A stretch of 64,000 nt of DNA from Sepiola atlantica (taxonomy: Eukaryota > Mollusca > Cephalopoda > Sepiida > Sepiolidae): positions 37,799,778-37,863,777 of the forward strand of contig OY744516.1 in NCBI GenBank assembly GCA_963556195.1. Direction: 5' to 3'. Of this stretch, positions 12,428 through 22,119 are shown piece after piece (position 1 is the stretch's first letter; the number at the start of each line of letters is the position of its first letter). The position numbers and the translations under genes are program-made. Below the pieces are notes generated by a model. It had not been told where the DNA came from, searched no databases, and saw nothing but the letters and a program-made list of their open reading frames with translations.

Positions 12428-12704
12428 ATTTCAGTGTTCTGACTGACTGTCTCATCTTGGCTGCGATGCTCACAACGTTTCGGCCGTTCTGTCATCCAAC
12501 CTTCATCAGGCATCCTGTATCGAACTCGGGAACCGTCTATCTGGACTCCCCAACCCAATCCCTTTATTGTCACCGGGGTACCTGATGAAGGCCGGAGGGC
12601 AGAACGGCCTAAACGTTGTGAACATGGCAGCCAAGATGAGCACGTCAGTCTGAACACTGAAATCCATAATGAAAACACCTCACTTCAGAAATACAGACAA
12701 TTAC
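12428..12704. mobile_element. Palindromic insertion with 12-bp target-site duplication
   Basis: Flanked by TAGTTTTAGGTA at 12416-12427 and 12705-12716. The two halves are an imperfect inverted repeat (about 80-base arms) containing CAACGTTTCGGCCGTTCTG on the left and its complement on the right. Each arm, read toward the centre or outward, has CTGATGA, a GG..CC stem and GAAAC or TAAAC, the hammerhead-like pattern of Penelope pseudo-LTRs. The cleavage triplet is not canonical (G at the H position), so activity is doubtful. Confidence 0.7.
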
Positions 12705-12904
12705 TAGTTTTAGGTACACAAAGTAAGAAAGGAACATTATTTACAGTGGTTGTAGCTAGACGTGTTTCTGCTGTAAATGTTTTAGTCGAGGAACCAGAGA
12801 TTGGAACTCAGTCGAGTACCTACCCTGATAATAAAAATTCAGTAGATAAAGATGGGCATCGTCTCTTATGTGAGAATGTTCCGAGGTTGATTTTGTGTTC
12901 TATC

Positions 12905-13210
12905 AAGAAGTACTCCCATAGATGATTGTGTCCGATGCATAGATATAAACGGATGATCTTAGAATGTGATTTTGGAGATCATTGATAGATATCAGGAAGA
13001 GGGTTAGGCCCAGAATGGAGCCTTGAGGCACGCAATCATTGATACAATGTGCGTCAGACTTCTGAGCATCAGCAACTACTTTTATAAACCTATCACAGAG
13101 AAAGGATTTGATAGTTGAGAGTACATTTCCAGATATTCCATAACTAGCAAGCTTGTGAAGCAGACCTTTGTGTCAAACCTTATCAAAAGCCTTTGAAAAT
13201 GAATGGGCAT
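12905..13210 (-). pseudogene. Jockey/CR1-type LINE RT fragment, second copy
   Basis: Near copy of 11441-11790 with the same GTTGTGTC..GCATG and SILGP-coding stretch. Frames broken. Confidence 0.7.
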
Positions 13211-13229
13211 GCACAATGCACTCGAAGCA

Positions 13230-14620
13230 TGAACTGATTATGTAAAAAGGGAAAAAGATGGAATATGAGTACAGCTTAAAAGTATTGAAGAGTGCATGAA
13301 CGATGCGATTAAAAGACTAGAGAAATAGAAAATAGAACAGACGGAGAGGCTGATTAACGCCGCATAATGCAGCACCAATGTAATAAATACGGTGAACTGC
13401 AAAGCTGGAAACAAAAAAGCGAAAAACAAAATTGAAAAGAAATCAAATTGCACGCCAAAAAACACATGGATATGGCTACGAAAAGGACACATACACAGAG
13501 AAATGGAATCGCTACTGACAGCCGTAAAAACAATGCGATAAAAACGAACTACATAAAAGCTCAAATATACAAGACCCAGGACAAGAGTCAATGTAGACTG
13601 TGGGCAAGAGATGAAACTATAAATCACATATTTAACGAATACAGCAAGCTAGCCCAAAATGAATATAAGAACAGACTTTACTGGGTTGGAAAGATAGTTC
13701 ACTGGAAACTGTGCAAACGACTTCACTTCAAACATGAAACCAAATAGTACAGGTAGACACCGAATCTGTGACATTGAAATGTAAACGGACTAACACCTCC
13801 AAGGAAGAAGACCGAACATGGTAATAACACATAAAAGGGAACAAAGCTGCCAAATAGTATAGTTCACCGTCCCAATAGTTCACAGAGTGAAGCTGAAGAA
13901 GATAGAAAAAATAAGCCAATACATGGAGCTTGTCAGGGACCTGAAGAGCATATGGAATAAGAAGAAAACTGCCGTAATACTAATAATTTCAGGAGTACTA
14001 GGCACATCCCCCCCAAAAAAAACGGTTAAAAAAATAGGATAAATGTTAATGAAAGAAAAGTTTTAAATCACGGCACAGAGGAAAACAGCTGAAATATTGA
14101 GAAAAATCCTAGAGCACGGAAACCAATCCACATAGTCACATGACATAGTAGTTGAAATAGAATAGCATTACGGAAACACAACGATAAGTATAGAAAGAAC
14201 ATATATGAAGCCAATGAAACTGAGACTACTAGGTTGCATATATAAGGGAAAAAACTAACCTGACATCCCAACAGCGATTTGTACCACATCAAAATAGTTG
14301 TGGAGAATCTAAGAGGATGGATAGACAGATGGATAGAAGGAGAGCACCACTGGAAAAGTACTGATAATCTGATAACAGTTTTGTTACTCACATTCCAGAA
14401 AAAGCAATGGCTGTTGCTAACGATAACTTAATGGTAAACGGCTGTTGGGATAACACAAAGTGATTTTAAACAGTGATTGGAAGAAGCACAGAGTACTCGT
14501 AATGTGGGGAGACTTATTGTCAATCTGACTCCAGAGAACACCACCTGTTTTAGTCTGTGAGCAACCACTAGTAATGGCTCGTGTGAAAACTCCTAGTAAA
14601 TAAATAAAATTATATGGATG
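13230..14620 (+). pseudogene. LINE 3' half: C-terminal ORF and 3' UTR
   Basis: Contains NNAIKTNYIKAQIYKTQ, then CRLWARDETINHIF..YSKLAQNEYK and WVGKIVHWKLCK, the conserved C-terminal Cys-His-like block of a widespread invertebrate LINE family. VHRVKLKKIEK and YMELVRDLKSIWNKKK follow near 13862-13970, then KTAEILRKILEHGNQS. The 3' UTR (14390-14612) ends CTCCTAGTAAATAAATAAAAT and resembles 35460-35660. Confidence 0.75.
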
Positions 14621-14763
14621 GACAAGGTAACTGATACTGCCTCGGTAAATATATAAGAAAATTCATTAACCTTAGACGCTATACCCCGCCCCACACAAAA
14701 ACGAGGATACAGTGAGTACTGGAATCTTGAGAAGGCTTCGCGAACTTATCTTGTGGGAGTTCA

Positions 14764-15070
14764 GGTAACAGGTTGCACATGCGCCCGCCTCCATTCTGGC
14801 TCCTGTCGAGATGTAGTCACTTCAGTCCAAGATGGTTGGTAACAGGAAGGAGTGGGGGCTCTCTGCGACTGGCGTCGAGGGCTTTGTCTCAGAAGCATCC
14901 AGCCGCGGTCCTTCCAGGTTCAAAAGGTGGGTCGAAAAGAGACCGGGACACAGTGTGCAAGCGTTTTTATGGGCTGCCTCACGTGACCCCTAAGGGAGTA
15001 GGGGTTGGGATGCCTGACAGCCAATCCGTGATACCCCTAAGGGACAAGGCTGCAGCCAGTCAGTGAGGGG
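14764..15070 (-). repeat. GC-rich LTR-like repeat (inverted relative of 28780-28900)
   Basis: On the minus strand it reads CTCACTGACTGGCTGCAGCC, then CACGGATTGGCTGTCAGGCA and CCCATAAAAACGC. Paired ATTGGCTG (CCAAT) boxes and an ATAAAA box suit an LTR promoter. It matches 28785-28910 in opposite orientation. No coding partner seen. Confidence 0.55.
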
Positions 15071-15119
15071 GGGGGCGTTAATAAATTCCAATAAGAAAGC
15101 CATCAGCCGGTATTAACGA

Positions 15120-15310
15120 GAACACAATTGTAAATATCTGGTGCGAGATCACCAATTGTTATGGTGACTAAAAGGAGCTGAGAGTAGTGCAAATATATGG
15201 ATACGTGTGACTCGCACTCCAGATAACACCGCCTGCATTTACCATTGCGAGATCACTGATAATGACACATGCGAGCACTGTAGCAGTCATAAACAAAGAC
15301 CTATTTTCTT
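15120..15310 (+). repeat. LINE 3'-end-like fragment
   Basis: GACTCGCACTCCAGATAACACC and GCGAGATCACTGATAATGAC resemble the 3' UTRs at 14500-14580 and 35560-35640. Confidence 0.4.
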
Positions 15311-15814
15311 CCTCTGAAAAATGTCCCTGTTAAGTGATCTGGTTACACACTGAACAATCAGCTTGCAGGACACTTTAATTCCATCTGTCCACTGAAAAAC
15401 AACTTCACCCTCTTTGGGAATTACGGTAGGTCAGCAGAGAGACACCAGTCATTAACAAGGAAACACGTCTACATTCTCTCTATTGTCCACTGAACGTTCC
15501 AGCACCTACTATCTTCGCCTGTAGATATCTGCTGACAGACCTTCGACAGCTCAAAGAACTTTTGCTCACTTGAATACTGTCCAACTTCTTCTACCTATCC
15601 TATTTCGTGACTTAAGCATAATATAGGGAGTTCGTATAATTCCCAGTAGAACTCATATTAACAAGATCTGGGAAAATGTCAAATATAAACTCTGTGGATA
15701 AAGAGACGACATTTTAAGCACTATCATACATGACTACAGACATGACTGCGTTGGGAAGTTTGTTCAGGCGTAGCTGTGAGATTGACTCTACGTTGAACAC
15801 ACAGACAAATTCTA

Positions 15815-16175
15815 ACAAGCCGCGCATGCGTGGTCCCCCTCTATATGTGACTCGATGTGGCGAGTGTAAAATGCAATAAATTTGGGCAATTTGGGGCATT
15901 TTTTTTTACCCCCTTTTGATCCCCTGAGGACGCGAACCAGAATTTCGGGGCCTTTTAACACCCTGGGGGCTAACCAGATTTTTTTTCAAAAAACCTGACC
16001 AAAGTTACAACTTCATACAAAATTTCAGAGAAATTCAATGGATGGTTGCAATGGATGGTTGCGGAGAAAAATCCGGACGGACGGACAGACGGACGGACGG
16101 ACAGACGGACGGACGGACGGACATGCCTCAAAACATAAGTCCCCCGATTTATAAAATTGGGGGACCAAAAATATA
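15815..16175 (+). repeat. Mollusc-type dispersed repeat with (ACGG)n and terminal hairpin, copy 1
   Basis: Begins AACAAGCCGCGCATGCGTGG and ends in CATGCCTCAAAACATAAGTC followed by the hairpin CCCCCGATTT..AAATTGGGGG. A tract of ACGG/ACAG units lies at 16075-16121. Closely matched by 17097-17710. Confidence 0.75.
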
Positions 16176-16502
16176 AATGGCAAGCAGTCAAAGAAAAACC
16201 AGACTTGAGAAGAGTCCTGGTAACCATACAAAAACGATCGCAGGCTTGGGTAGAGTCGACACACTATAAAACATATTTCTCTCGGATAGGTAGCTGGAAC
16301 ACTCATGGAAGAAGGAAAGGAAGACACTCCAAACATTAACCATATGTCTTATTTGCTTATCTGTGGTTCCATTTCATTTAAATATGCATTGGTTTTGCTA
16401 TATTCTGAGTGTTGTCAGGACTTCATACGATGACTGTCATTCCCTTAATGATCCTTCTGTGATGATTCTTCCCTATGCCAAAACGAAATTGTCTATATCT
16501 TT

Positions 16503-16700
16503 AAATGTAGCAACCATCATGCAGATCTACAGGGAAAACGGGTTGGGGTTGCACCGTGTATTGTCCATCAGGGATTGAACCCAGAGTGTTACACTTACAA
16601 AATGGAAACATGTAACTTTTGTCACGCGACGAGAGTTCACGTATGCAAATGAGACTTGGTTTGCATGGACTGATTCTCGTTGTGATAAAAAGCGTAGACA
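16503..16700 (-). repeat. tRNA-derived SINE copy (minus)
   Basis: Minus-strand sequence has an A-box-like TTGCATACGTGAACTC, a B box GGGTTCAATCCC (16568-16579) and the 3' word GCATGATGGTTGCTACATTT. The same order is present on the plus strand at 18950-19130. Confidence 0.7.
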
Positions 16701-16751
16701 CTTTGCTCCGGTGACGAGGTGAAGAAAGGTTGACGTTGTAACTACGTCGAG

Positions 16752-16757
<6 letters not shown>

Positions 16758-16787
<30 letters not shown>
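16758..16787. repeat. (GA)n microsatellite
   Basis: About 15 units. Confidence 0.9.
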
Positions 16788-17096
16788 AGAAAAGAAAAGG
16801 GAATGAGATTTTTGACTAGACGTTTGGTCGTTTACACGTGTGTTGGACTGTTGGTAAAAAGAACAGAAAGAATAATTCAGCGTCCCGTTTGAACCTAGTG
16901 AGAGAGCATTCTTTAACTCTTCCTAGCATTAAATCCTACTATGTCTCGTTGTATGACTAAATCCAATCTATCGAATAACTACTGAATAGGGCATGATAAG
17001 CTAATAAAACACACCATCAAGCATACCAAACTAACATGTTTGACTTTTTCAATCTTTCGACCGTAACTTCAAAAACATATTGCTGCAATTAATACC

Positions 17097-17710
17097 TAAC
17101 AAGACGCGCATGCGTAGTCCCCCTCTGTATGTGACTCGATGTGGCGAGTGTAAAATGCAATAAATTTGGGCAATTTGGGGCATTTTTGACCCCCCCCTTT
17201 GACACCCTGGGAGCGCAAACCAGAATTTTTCTGACGTCAAGGATGCTCATTTTATATCCAGAACAATTGCTTCTACATTTTGGCCAAGTTTCAGAAAAAT
17301 TGAATGGATGGATCAAACGTTATGGGAGAAAAGGGTAATTTTTTGCCATTTTGTGGGCTTTTGACCACCTGGGGGCGCGAACCATATTTTTTCCAAGGTC
17401 AGCGATACTTATTTTCTATTAGGAACAATTGCCTCCACATTTTGGCCAAGTTTCAGAGAAATTGAATGGATGGATGAAAAGTTATGGGGCAAGAAATGTC
17501 ATTTTTTGCCATTTCGGGGCCTTTTAATCCTCTGGGGGCCAACCAGATTTTTTTTCAAAAATCGGAGAATGTCACTTTGTAACCTGACCAAAGTTACAAT
17601 TTCATACAAAATTTCAGAGAAATTCAATGGATGGTTGCGGAGAAAAATCCGGACGGACGGACGGACATGCCTCAAAACATAAGTCCCCCGATTTCATAAA
17701 TTGGGGGACC
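17097..17710 (+). repeat. Mollusc-type dispersed repeat, copy 2 with internal tandem units
   Basis: Same ends as 15815-16175. It is longer because an internal module of roughly 120-125 bp (TTTTGGCCAAGTTTCAGA, AATTGAATGGATGGAT, GGGGGCGCGAACCA) is repeated two to three times. Ends ACGGACGGACGGACATGCC then the CCCCCGATTTCATAAATTGG hairpin. Confidence 0.8.
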
Positions 17711-17783
17711 AACAAAGACATGCAATAATTGTATTTAAAAGGCAAACACTAGTAAACTGTTTAATATGAATCTCAATAATTAC

Positions 17784-17822
17784 CTTTTCAGTCGTGCTGA
17801 TTGGTGAATTAGTTGTTTGAGG
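17784..17822 (-). CDS. Probable exon: Ser/Thr-rich stalk of DBH/MOXD1-like protein
   Basis: 39 bp, 13 codons, phase 0, translating as PQTTNSPISTTEK. The acceptor is tttcttttcag (17833-17823) and the donor gtaatt from 17783. The content is what one expects of an O-glycosylated stalk between a globular domain and a C-terminal membrane or GPI signal. It joins in phase to the exon before it and the terminal exon after it. A microexon this small in AT-rich DNA could occur by chance, so this is inference from splice signals and context. Confidence 0.5.
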
Positions 17823-18189
17823 CTGAAAAGAAATTCGAAATGCTTAATTTCATAATAACGATAATTTAATAGAGAGGCTCAATGATATCATTGCATTGAG
17901 TTTGAGAAAAAAGATATTACACGACATTGCTATTCCTAGTTGTCACAATGTGCAGGAGTTGGAAGAAATAGACAATTATTAACTCGGTAGAATAAGCCAG
18001 ACTCTGTGACAAATGTTCTAACAGTTATAATTGAAGCCCTTGCATCAACCTCAAAGAATCTTATTTGAAGGACATTTTAATAATAATCTGCATTATACTA
18101 AATGGCTAATATTCCGTTAAAAGTGCATCCTGTCTTAAGTATTAAGGACCTGATGTAGACTACAAATATTTCATTCATCAGTTCATGAA

Positions 18190-18247
18190 ATCTGTATCTG
18201 AAAATGATAATAATAATAATGATAATAATAATAATGATAATAATAAA
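18190..18247. repeat. (AAT/GAT)n simple sequence
   Basis: AATAATGAT-type tract. Confidence 0.8.
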
Positions 18248-18949
18248 GAAAAAGTCAAACACTTAGTCAAAATGGGAAATTATTAAAGAAGAAAAACATT
18301 TAATCCTAAGATTTGGAATGACTTGCTGGAATAGTTGCGAGGAGATGTTGGTGATAGTTTCATCAGTATGAGGTATGATCATGAATGTGCTTCACACTCA
18401 CAGGACCGTAACCCCCTTACATTTTTATCTGTAAATTTATCTCAATATAATGTATATCAAAACAATCCCCAGAATATCCCAGAACTGAGGAGGATCATCG
18501 TAGCCACTATTAGTGCAGTGCTAAACAAAGAGAGCGTCAGGAGTTATTGACAATTTTGTGCATCGTATCCAGATGGGCTTGCAATACAGAGGTACACATT
18601 TGGAGCATGGATTCTTGAATGGCAATAAAACAAAGACAGTTGACCATTCACGATTAAAACTCAGTGGACATGTAAGGCATATGGTGAAGTTTATTTGCAC
18701 AAAATGCAGTTGGATTGCAGAAGTTGTTGTGAATTTTATCAACGATTCTATGGGTGACATTGTAGTTGAAAAAGGAAGAAAAAAAAAACGCGCACACACG
18801 AAAACAAAAATCAAAAGTCCGACTCCCGAATTGTATTAACAATTCTCCAAAACACGACGACGCCAACCCTAAAGAAATCCGAATCCCGTCAATCGTGTCA
18901 TTTCTTTCTCCTTTTCTCGCTTTACACTTTCCGGAGAAGAAAATTTCTT

Positions 18950-19130
18950 CTCTTTTTATTTCAATGAAGATCCGCCCATGCAAAACAATGGTCGTTTGCA
19001 TAAGTGGACTCTTGTCCTTGCACAGAAATAACAAGATTCTATCTTGTAATCGGAAAGATCTAGGTTCAATCCCCGATGAACGACATACTCTTTTACCTCG
19101 TGGCCCCGCATGATGGCTGCTACATACATT
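18950..19130 (+). repeat. tRNA-derived SINE copy (plus)
   Basis: A-box-like TTGCATAAGTGGACTC near 18996, B box AGGTTCAATCCCC (19062-19074) and the 3' word GCATGATGGCTGCTACAT. Same family as 16503-16700. Confidence 0.7.
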
Positions 19131-19173
19131 TCTGGTCACCCTGTATAATACGAGCAAAGATAGTGTTCATATA

Positions 19174-19271
19174 ATGTACAGCATTATCACGTTGACATAA
19201 CCGTTAGATAACACAAGTTAAGCGACGTTGATGGGTGACTATTTGGGAATACCAAGTGTTGTATGTGGCAG
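19174..19271 (+). pseudogene. 5S rRNA-derived relic
   Basis: Reads colinearly with 5S rRNA: CATTATCACGTTGA near the 5' end, then AAGTTAAGCGACGTTG, and GATGGGTGACTATTTGGGAA followed by TACCAAGTGTTGTATG. About 18 bases corresponding to the middle of 5S (after the AACGTC position) are missing. It is either a 5S pseudogene or the head of a 5S-derived SINE. It follows a tRNA-derived SINE by about 45 bp. Confidence 0.75.
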
Positions 19272-19942
19272 AATCGTTTCCAGTCGTCTTCGACTTCCCC
19301 TTGCCGCTTGAACTCAAACAGTCTTAGTTACAAATAGAGATGTAGTGGTAATAGCACAACCCTTGCTTCACAATAGATTCACGGGGAGACACTCTTATAG
19401 ATTTGCAAGGTATACCAGAAGAAGCGGTTATCAGTGTTAGCATTCGAATTGTAAGCCGAAAAAGAGTAATTTATTTTATCCAGAACATAAATGAATTAAC
19501 TAACAAGGTAGGATATTCTTAATAAAAAAAAACATTCATTACACGTGTCAAAATATCTCGTGTTATTACATGTAGCCACTCTTTGTTTAAGATAGAAACA
19601 ATTGTCTTAAGAAGTCGTTTTTACATGACTATTGTAGTGTTACTGCACTGACGATTCACCGGTGAGGGGACGAGTTACGGCCCCTGGCGATAACTCAGTT
19701 AAGAATGTATTTTGACCGCCAATACACCTTGTTACTTATCCTATACGTCTCTCCGTCTTACTACTTACTTAACCCAGCCGATAACATTATAACTATAACC
19801 GTGTCAAAAACATATTTCGTGTAATAAACGTAACATTTTAGGTGAATAATTGGTATCAAAAGATCGTTCATTATACAGTATGTAAGACAATTGAATAGAT
19901 TTCGTTACTATTTATAGGGTTGAAATGATCAACATTACTTAC

Positions 19943-19999
19943 ATGGTTGAATTCTAATATCTCCAGCATCTCCACTGAACTGAGGTTTTGTTTAGTTTG
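19943..19999 (-). CDS. Probable exon: C-terminal region of DBH/MOXD1-family monooxygenase
   Basis: 57 bp, 19 codons, between a strong acceptor (ttctttcag, 20008-20000) and a strong donor (gtaagtaatg from 19942). Phase 0 is open: QTKQNLSSVEMLEILEFNH. The pattern Q.K.LS..E.....F fits the helix-like segment that follows the CuM domain in MOXD1-type proteins, and it sits in the right order and orientation. The other frames contain stops. Splice-site quality and order make it likely, but sequence similarity alone would not prove it. Confidence 0.65.
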
Positions 20000-20401
20000 C
20001 TGAAAGAAAATGACATTATAAAAGTATTTGATGATAAGTTTGTATATTTTTTATTATAGGAAAAGGAAAACCTGTTATGCAATCACAAACACTGTTGATA
20101 CTGTTATATTCGACTAACAAGAAAAATAATAAAAATAGTAACATTTTACAGAGAAATTGCGTCTGCATATTCTGACTTTACATATTGAATTCATTTTCAA
20201 TATGGCAGGATTCGAAACCTCGATATACATCTCTAAAAATAGGGGCCGACATAATGTATGTAAGTGAGTTAACCCTCTCTCTCTCAAGTACTTAGGTGAG
20301 TGCATAACATTAAGAAGCTTACACAAAGCTGATATTATCACAAAAAAGAAAACTAATTTAAAAACATCTATAAGCGATAAAACCATCACATATTTCTTAC
20401 A

Positions 20402-20470
20402 GGATCTTCGTAGCTTAATGATAAAGCACTCGACTATAGTTTCCGTAGTCGAGGTTTCAAATCCTGCCAT
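20402..20470 (+). repeat. tRNA-like SINE head
   Basis: GTAGCTTAATGATAAAGCAC (A box), a strong stem CTCGACTA/TAGTCGAG, and GGTTTCAAATCC (B box). A minus-strand B box GGTTTCGAATCCTGCC lies at 20204-20221, suggesting a second, inverted copy. Confidence 0.6.
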
Positions 20471-20557
20471 AGTCAGCCACCCTGATGAGCTGCATTAACG
20501 CGAAACACGTGTCCATGGATAACTATTTAATCTATCTATCTATTTATCTAACTATCT

Positions 20558-20559
<2 letters not shown>

Positions 20560-20626
<67 letters not shown>
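20560..20626. repeat. (TA)n microsatellite
   Basis: About 33 units, preceded by CTAT repeats. Confidence 0.95.
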
Positions 20627-20631
<5 letters not shown>

Positions 20632-20803
20632 GACTTTTTAAATACCTGTGGGGGCTCGGAAATACCTGAATAGTACACGGGGAAAGGATTACTCCTCTCG
20701 GTGTGATGGACCCGTAGACCTTGTCAGGTCATCGATCTATAAGAAGGAAAACTGATATGAAAACTGAGCTACTGACTGCTTACATCTTGGTATTTTTAGG
20801 GAC

Positions 20804-20881
<78 letters not shown>
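20804..20881. repeat. (TA)n microsatellite
   Basis: About 39 units, immediately beside the palindromic element at 20972-21511. Confidence 0.95.
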
Positions 20882-20885
<4 letters not shown>

Positions 20886-20971
20886 TAGGTTTTATATTAT
20901 TTTCTGCATATGTTAATCCGTTTAAACTGCAGTGTTTATAAAAAGTGCTCAATAACAAGTAGAGCTGTTCT

Positions 20972-21511
20972 TTAGTATAAATTTTATTTATACAAACATT
21001 ATTTGTTACATATGTGCATACATGTTTCAATTGTACTCTCTCATAGAGAGTCAACCTCTTCAGACCCAAACGAGGAATTCAAATTAGAGATGGAAACTTT
21101 CTTATTTAGTATATTTTATTGGATGGGAGGTGTTTTATAATTCAACAGTCAAGTTTAGTATCAAATTACGCTAAGATTTCTAAGGTTGATATCAAGTATG
21201 ACTTCAAGAAGGTAATGAAAGAAAAACGAAAAAGATAAGAAATATAAAATTAATGAGGTCATAAATGCTGGTTAGGCCAAATAAAAATAAAAACGAATTG
21301 AAAGTGTGAACGAGTAAAAAACGCAATTTGATACTAAGCTTGACCGTTGAACTATAAACACCTCCCATCCAAGAAAATATACTAAATAAGAAAGTTTCCA
21401 TCTCTCATTTGAATTCCTCGTTTGGATCTGAAGAAGTTGACTCTCTATGAGAGAGTACAACTGAAACATGTATGCACATATGTAACCAATAAAGTTTGTA
21501 TAAATAAAACT
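20972..21511. mobile_element. Large inverted-repeat (foldback) element
   Basis: Arms about 20972-21177 and 21312-21511, some 200 bp each and highly similar, spacer about 135 bp. Both arms carry CTCTCTATGAGAGAGTAC and AAACATGTATGCACATATGT. The arms encode a hammerhead-like motif on opposite strands (see 21421-21490). It resembles solo Penelope pseudo-LTR pairs. Confidence 0.75.
21421..21490 (+). ncRNA. Predicted type I hammerhead ribozyme motif
   Basis: CTGAAGA (21428-21434), a long stem II hairpin with GTTGACTCTC/GAGAGTACAAC, GAAA (21463-21466), stem III ACATGT/ATATGT with a 6-base loop, cleavage triplet GTA (21482-21484), and stem I TTGG(a)T pairing with ACCAA with one bulged A. All catalytic-core bases match the consensus. 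The partner in the left arm (minus strand, about 20992-21066) keeps core and stem II but stem I has decayed. Confidence 0.6.
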
Positions 21512-21512
21512 T

Positions 21513-21531
21513 ATATCTATCTATCTATCTA

Positions 21532-21619
<88 letters not shown>

Positions 21620-21702
21620 ACAACAATAACAATAATAATAACAATAATAATAAGAGGAGGAGGAGGAGGAGGAGGAGGAGAAGGAGGAGGAGTTGTATTC
21701 TT
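21513..21702. repeat. (CTAT)n, (ATC)n, (AAC/AAT)n and (AGG)n compound microsatellite
   Basis: ATC repeats run about 21534-21619, followed by AAC/AAT and then AGG runs to about 21691. The poly-Ser, poly-Asp and poly-Met frames across it are artefacts. Confidence 0.95.
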
Positions 21703-21774
21703 CCAGAGGGCATTTGAACTTATAGATAACATTGGTTCTTGGGGAAGGGTTGTTTTTACTACAAATTTTGGATT

Positions 21775-21799
21775 TTAAGTTAAATAATTATTTGCGACA

Positions 21800-21867
<68 letters not shown>

Positions 21868-21890
21868 TGTCGTAAATAATTAGTCTTATT
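21775..21890. repeat. (TA)n tract with inverted flanks
   Basis: TTATTTGCGACAAGATAT on the left and ATATCTTGTCGTAAATAA on the right are complementary, so the whole block around (TA)n 21802-21865 folds as one hairpin. It lies directly 5' of the Penelope-like element. Confidence 0.85.
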
Positions 21891-22078
21891 TCGCTTAATC
21901 TCTTTGGGGAACTTTGAACTCCTTCCCATTTTTTTTAATCCCCTAACGTAGTGCCTTTTAGTCGACTTTTAACGAAATCATTAAATTGAATTTTAATCGC
22001 TTTATCGTTAATTTTGGCACACTCAATTTCTCCATTTTGCTCTTTCTTTCGACGTTATTATTAATTAAAACTATCGAT

Positions 22079-22119
22079 TTTCTCCTGACGAGATGATAGT
22101 CGAAAGGGCCTTAGAGAGA
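22079..22119 (+). ncRNA. Predicted hammerhead ribozyme in 5' pseudo-LTR
   Basis: CTGACGA (22085-22091), stem II GAT/GTC with loop GATA, GAAA (22102-22105), self-complementary AAGGGCCTT as a minimal stem III, triplet TTA (22111-22113), stem I TTTCTC/GAGAGA. Hammerheads in PLE pseudo-LTRs are established. Unusually, the ATG of the RT frame (22093) lies inside stem II. Confidence 0.65.

Larger units (their letters stand above)
12149..13600. repeat. Composite repeat block, copy 2 of the tandem duplication
   Basis: Same order of parts as copy 1 but longer. A palindromic element (12428-12704) has inserted, and extra dispersed-repeat tail (12705-12895) is retained. RT relic on the minus strand at about 12905-13200. 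Confidence 0.75.

Noticed and set aside
18654..19157. 167-codon minus-strand frame as a gene
   Set aside because: It crosses a SINE in antisense and has no family motif or splice structure.
20478..20520. Hammerhead candidate CTGATGA..GAAA..GTC
   Set aside because: Core words and palindromic ACACGTGT are present, but stem I next to the core does not pair and stem II is weak. Kept only as a degenerate relative; 59668-59710 is similar and worse.
21422..21778. Poly-Ser / poly-Asp / poly-Met proteins
   Set aside because: They are three frames of an (ATC)n tract.
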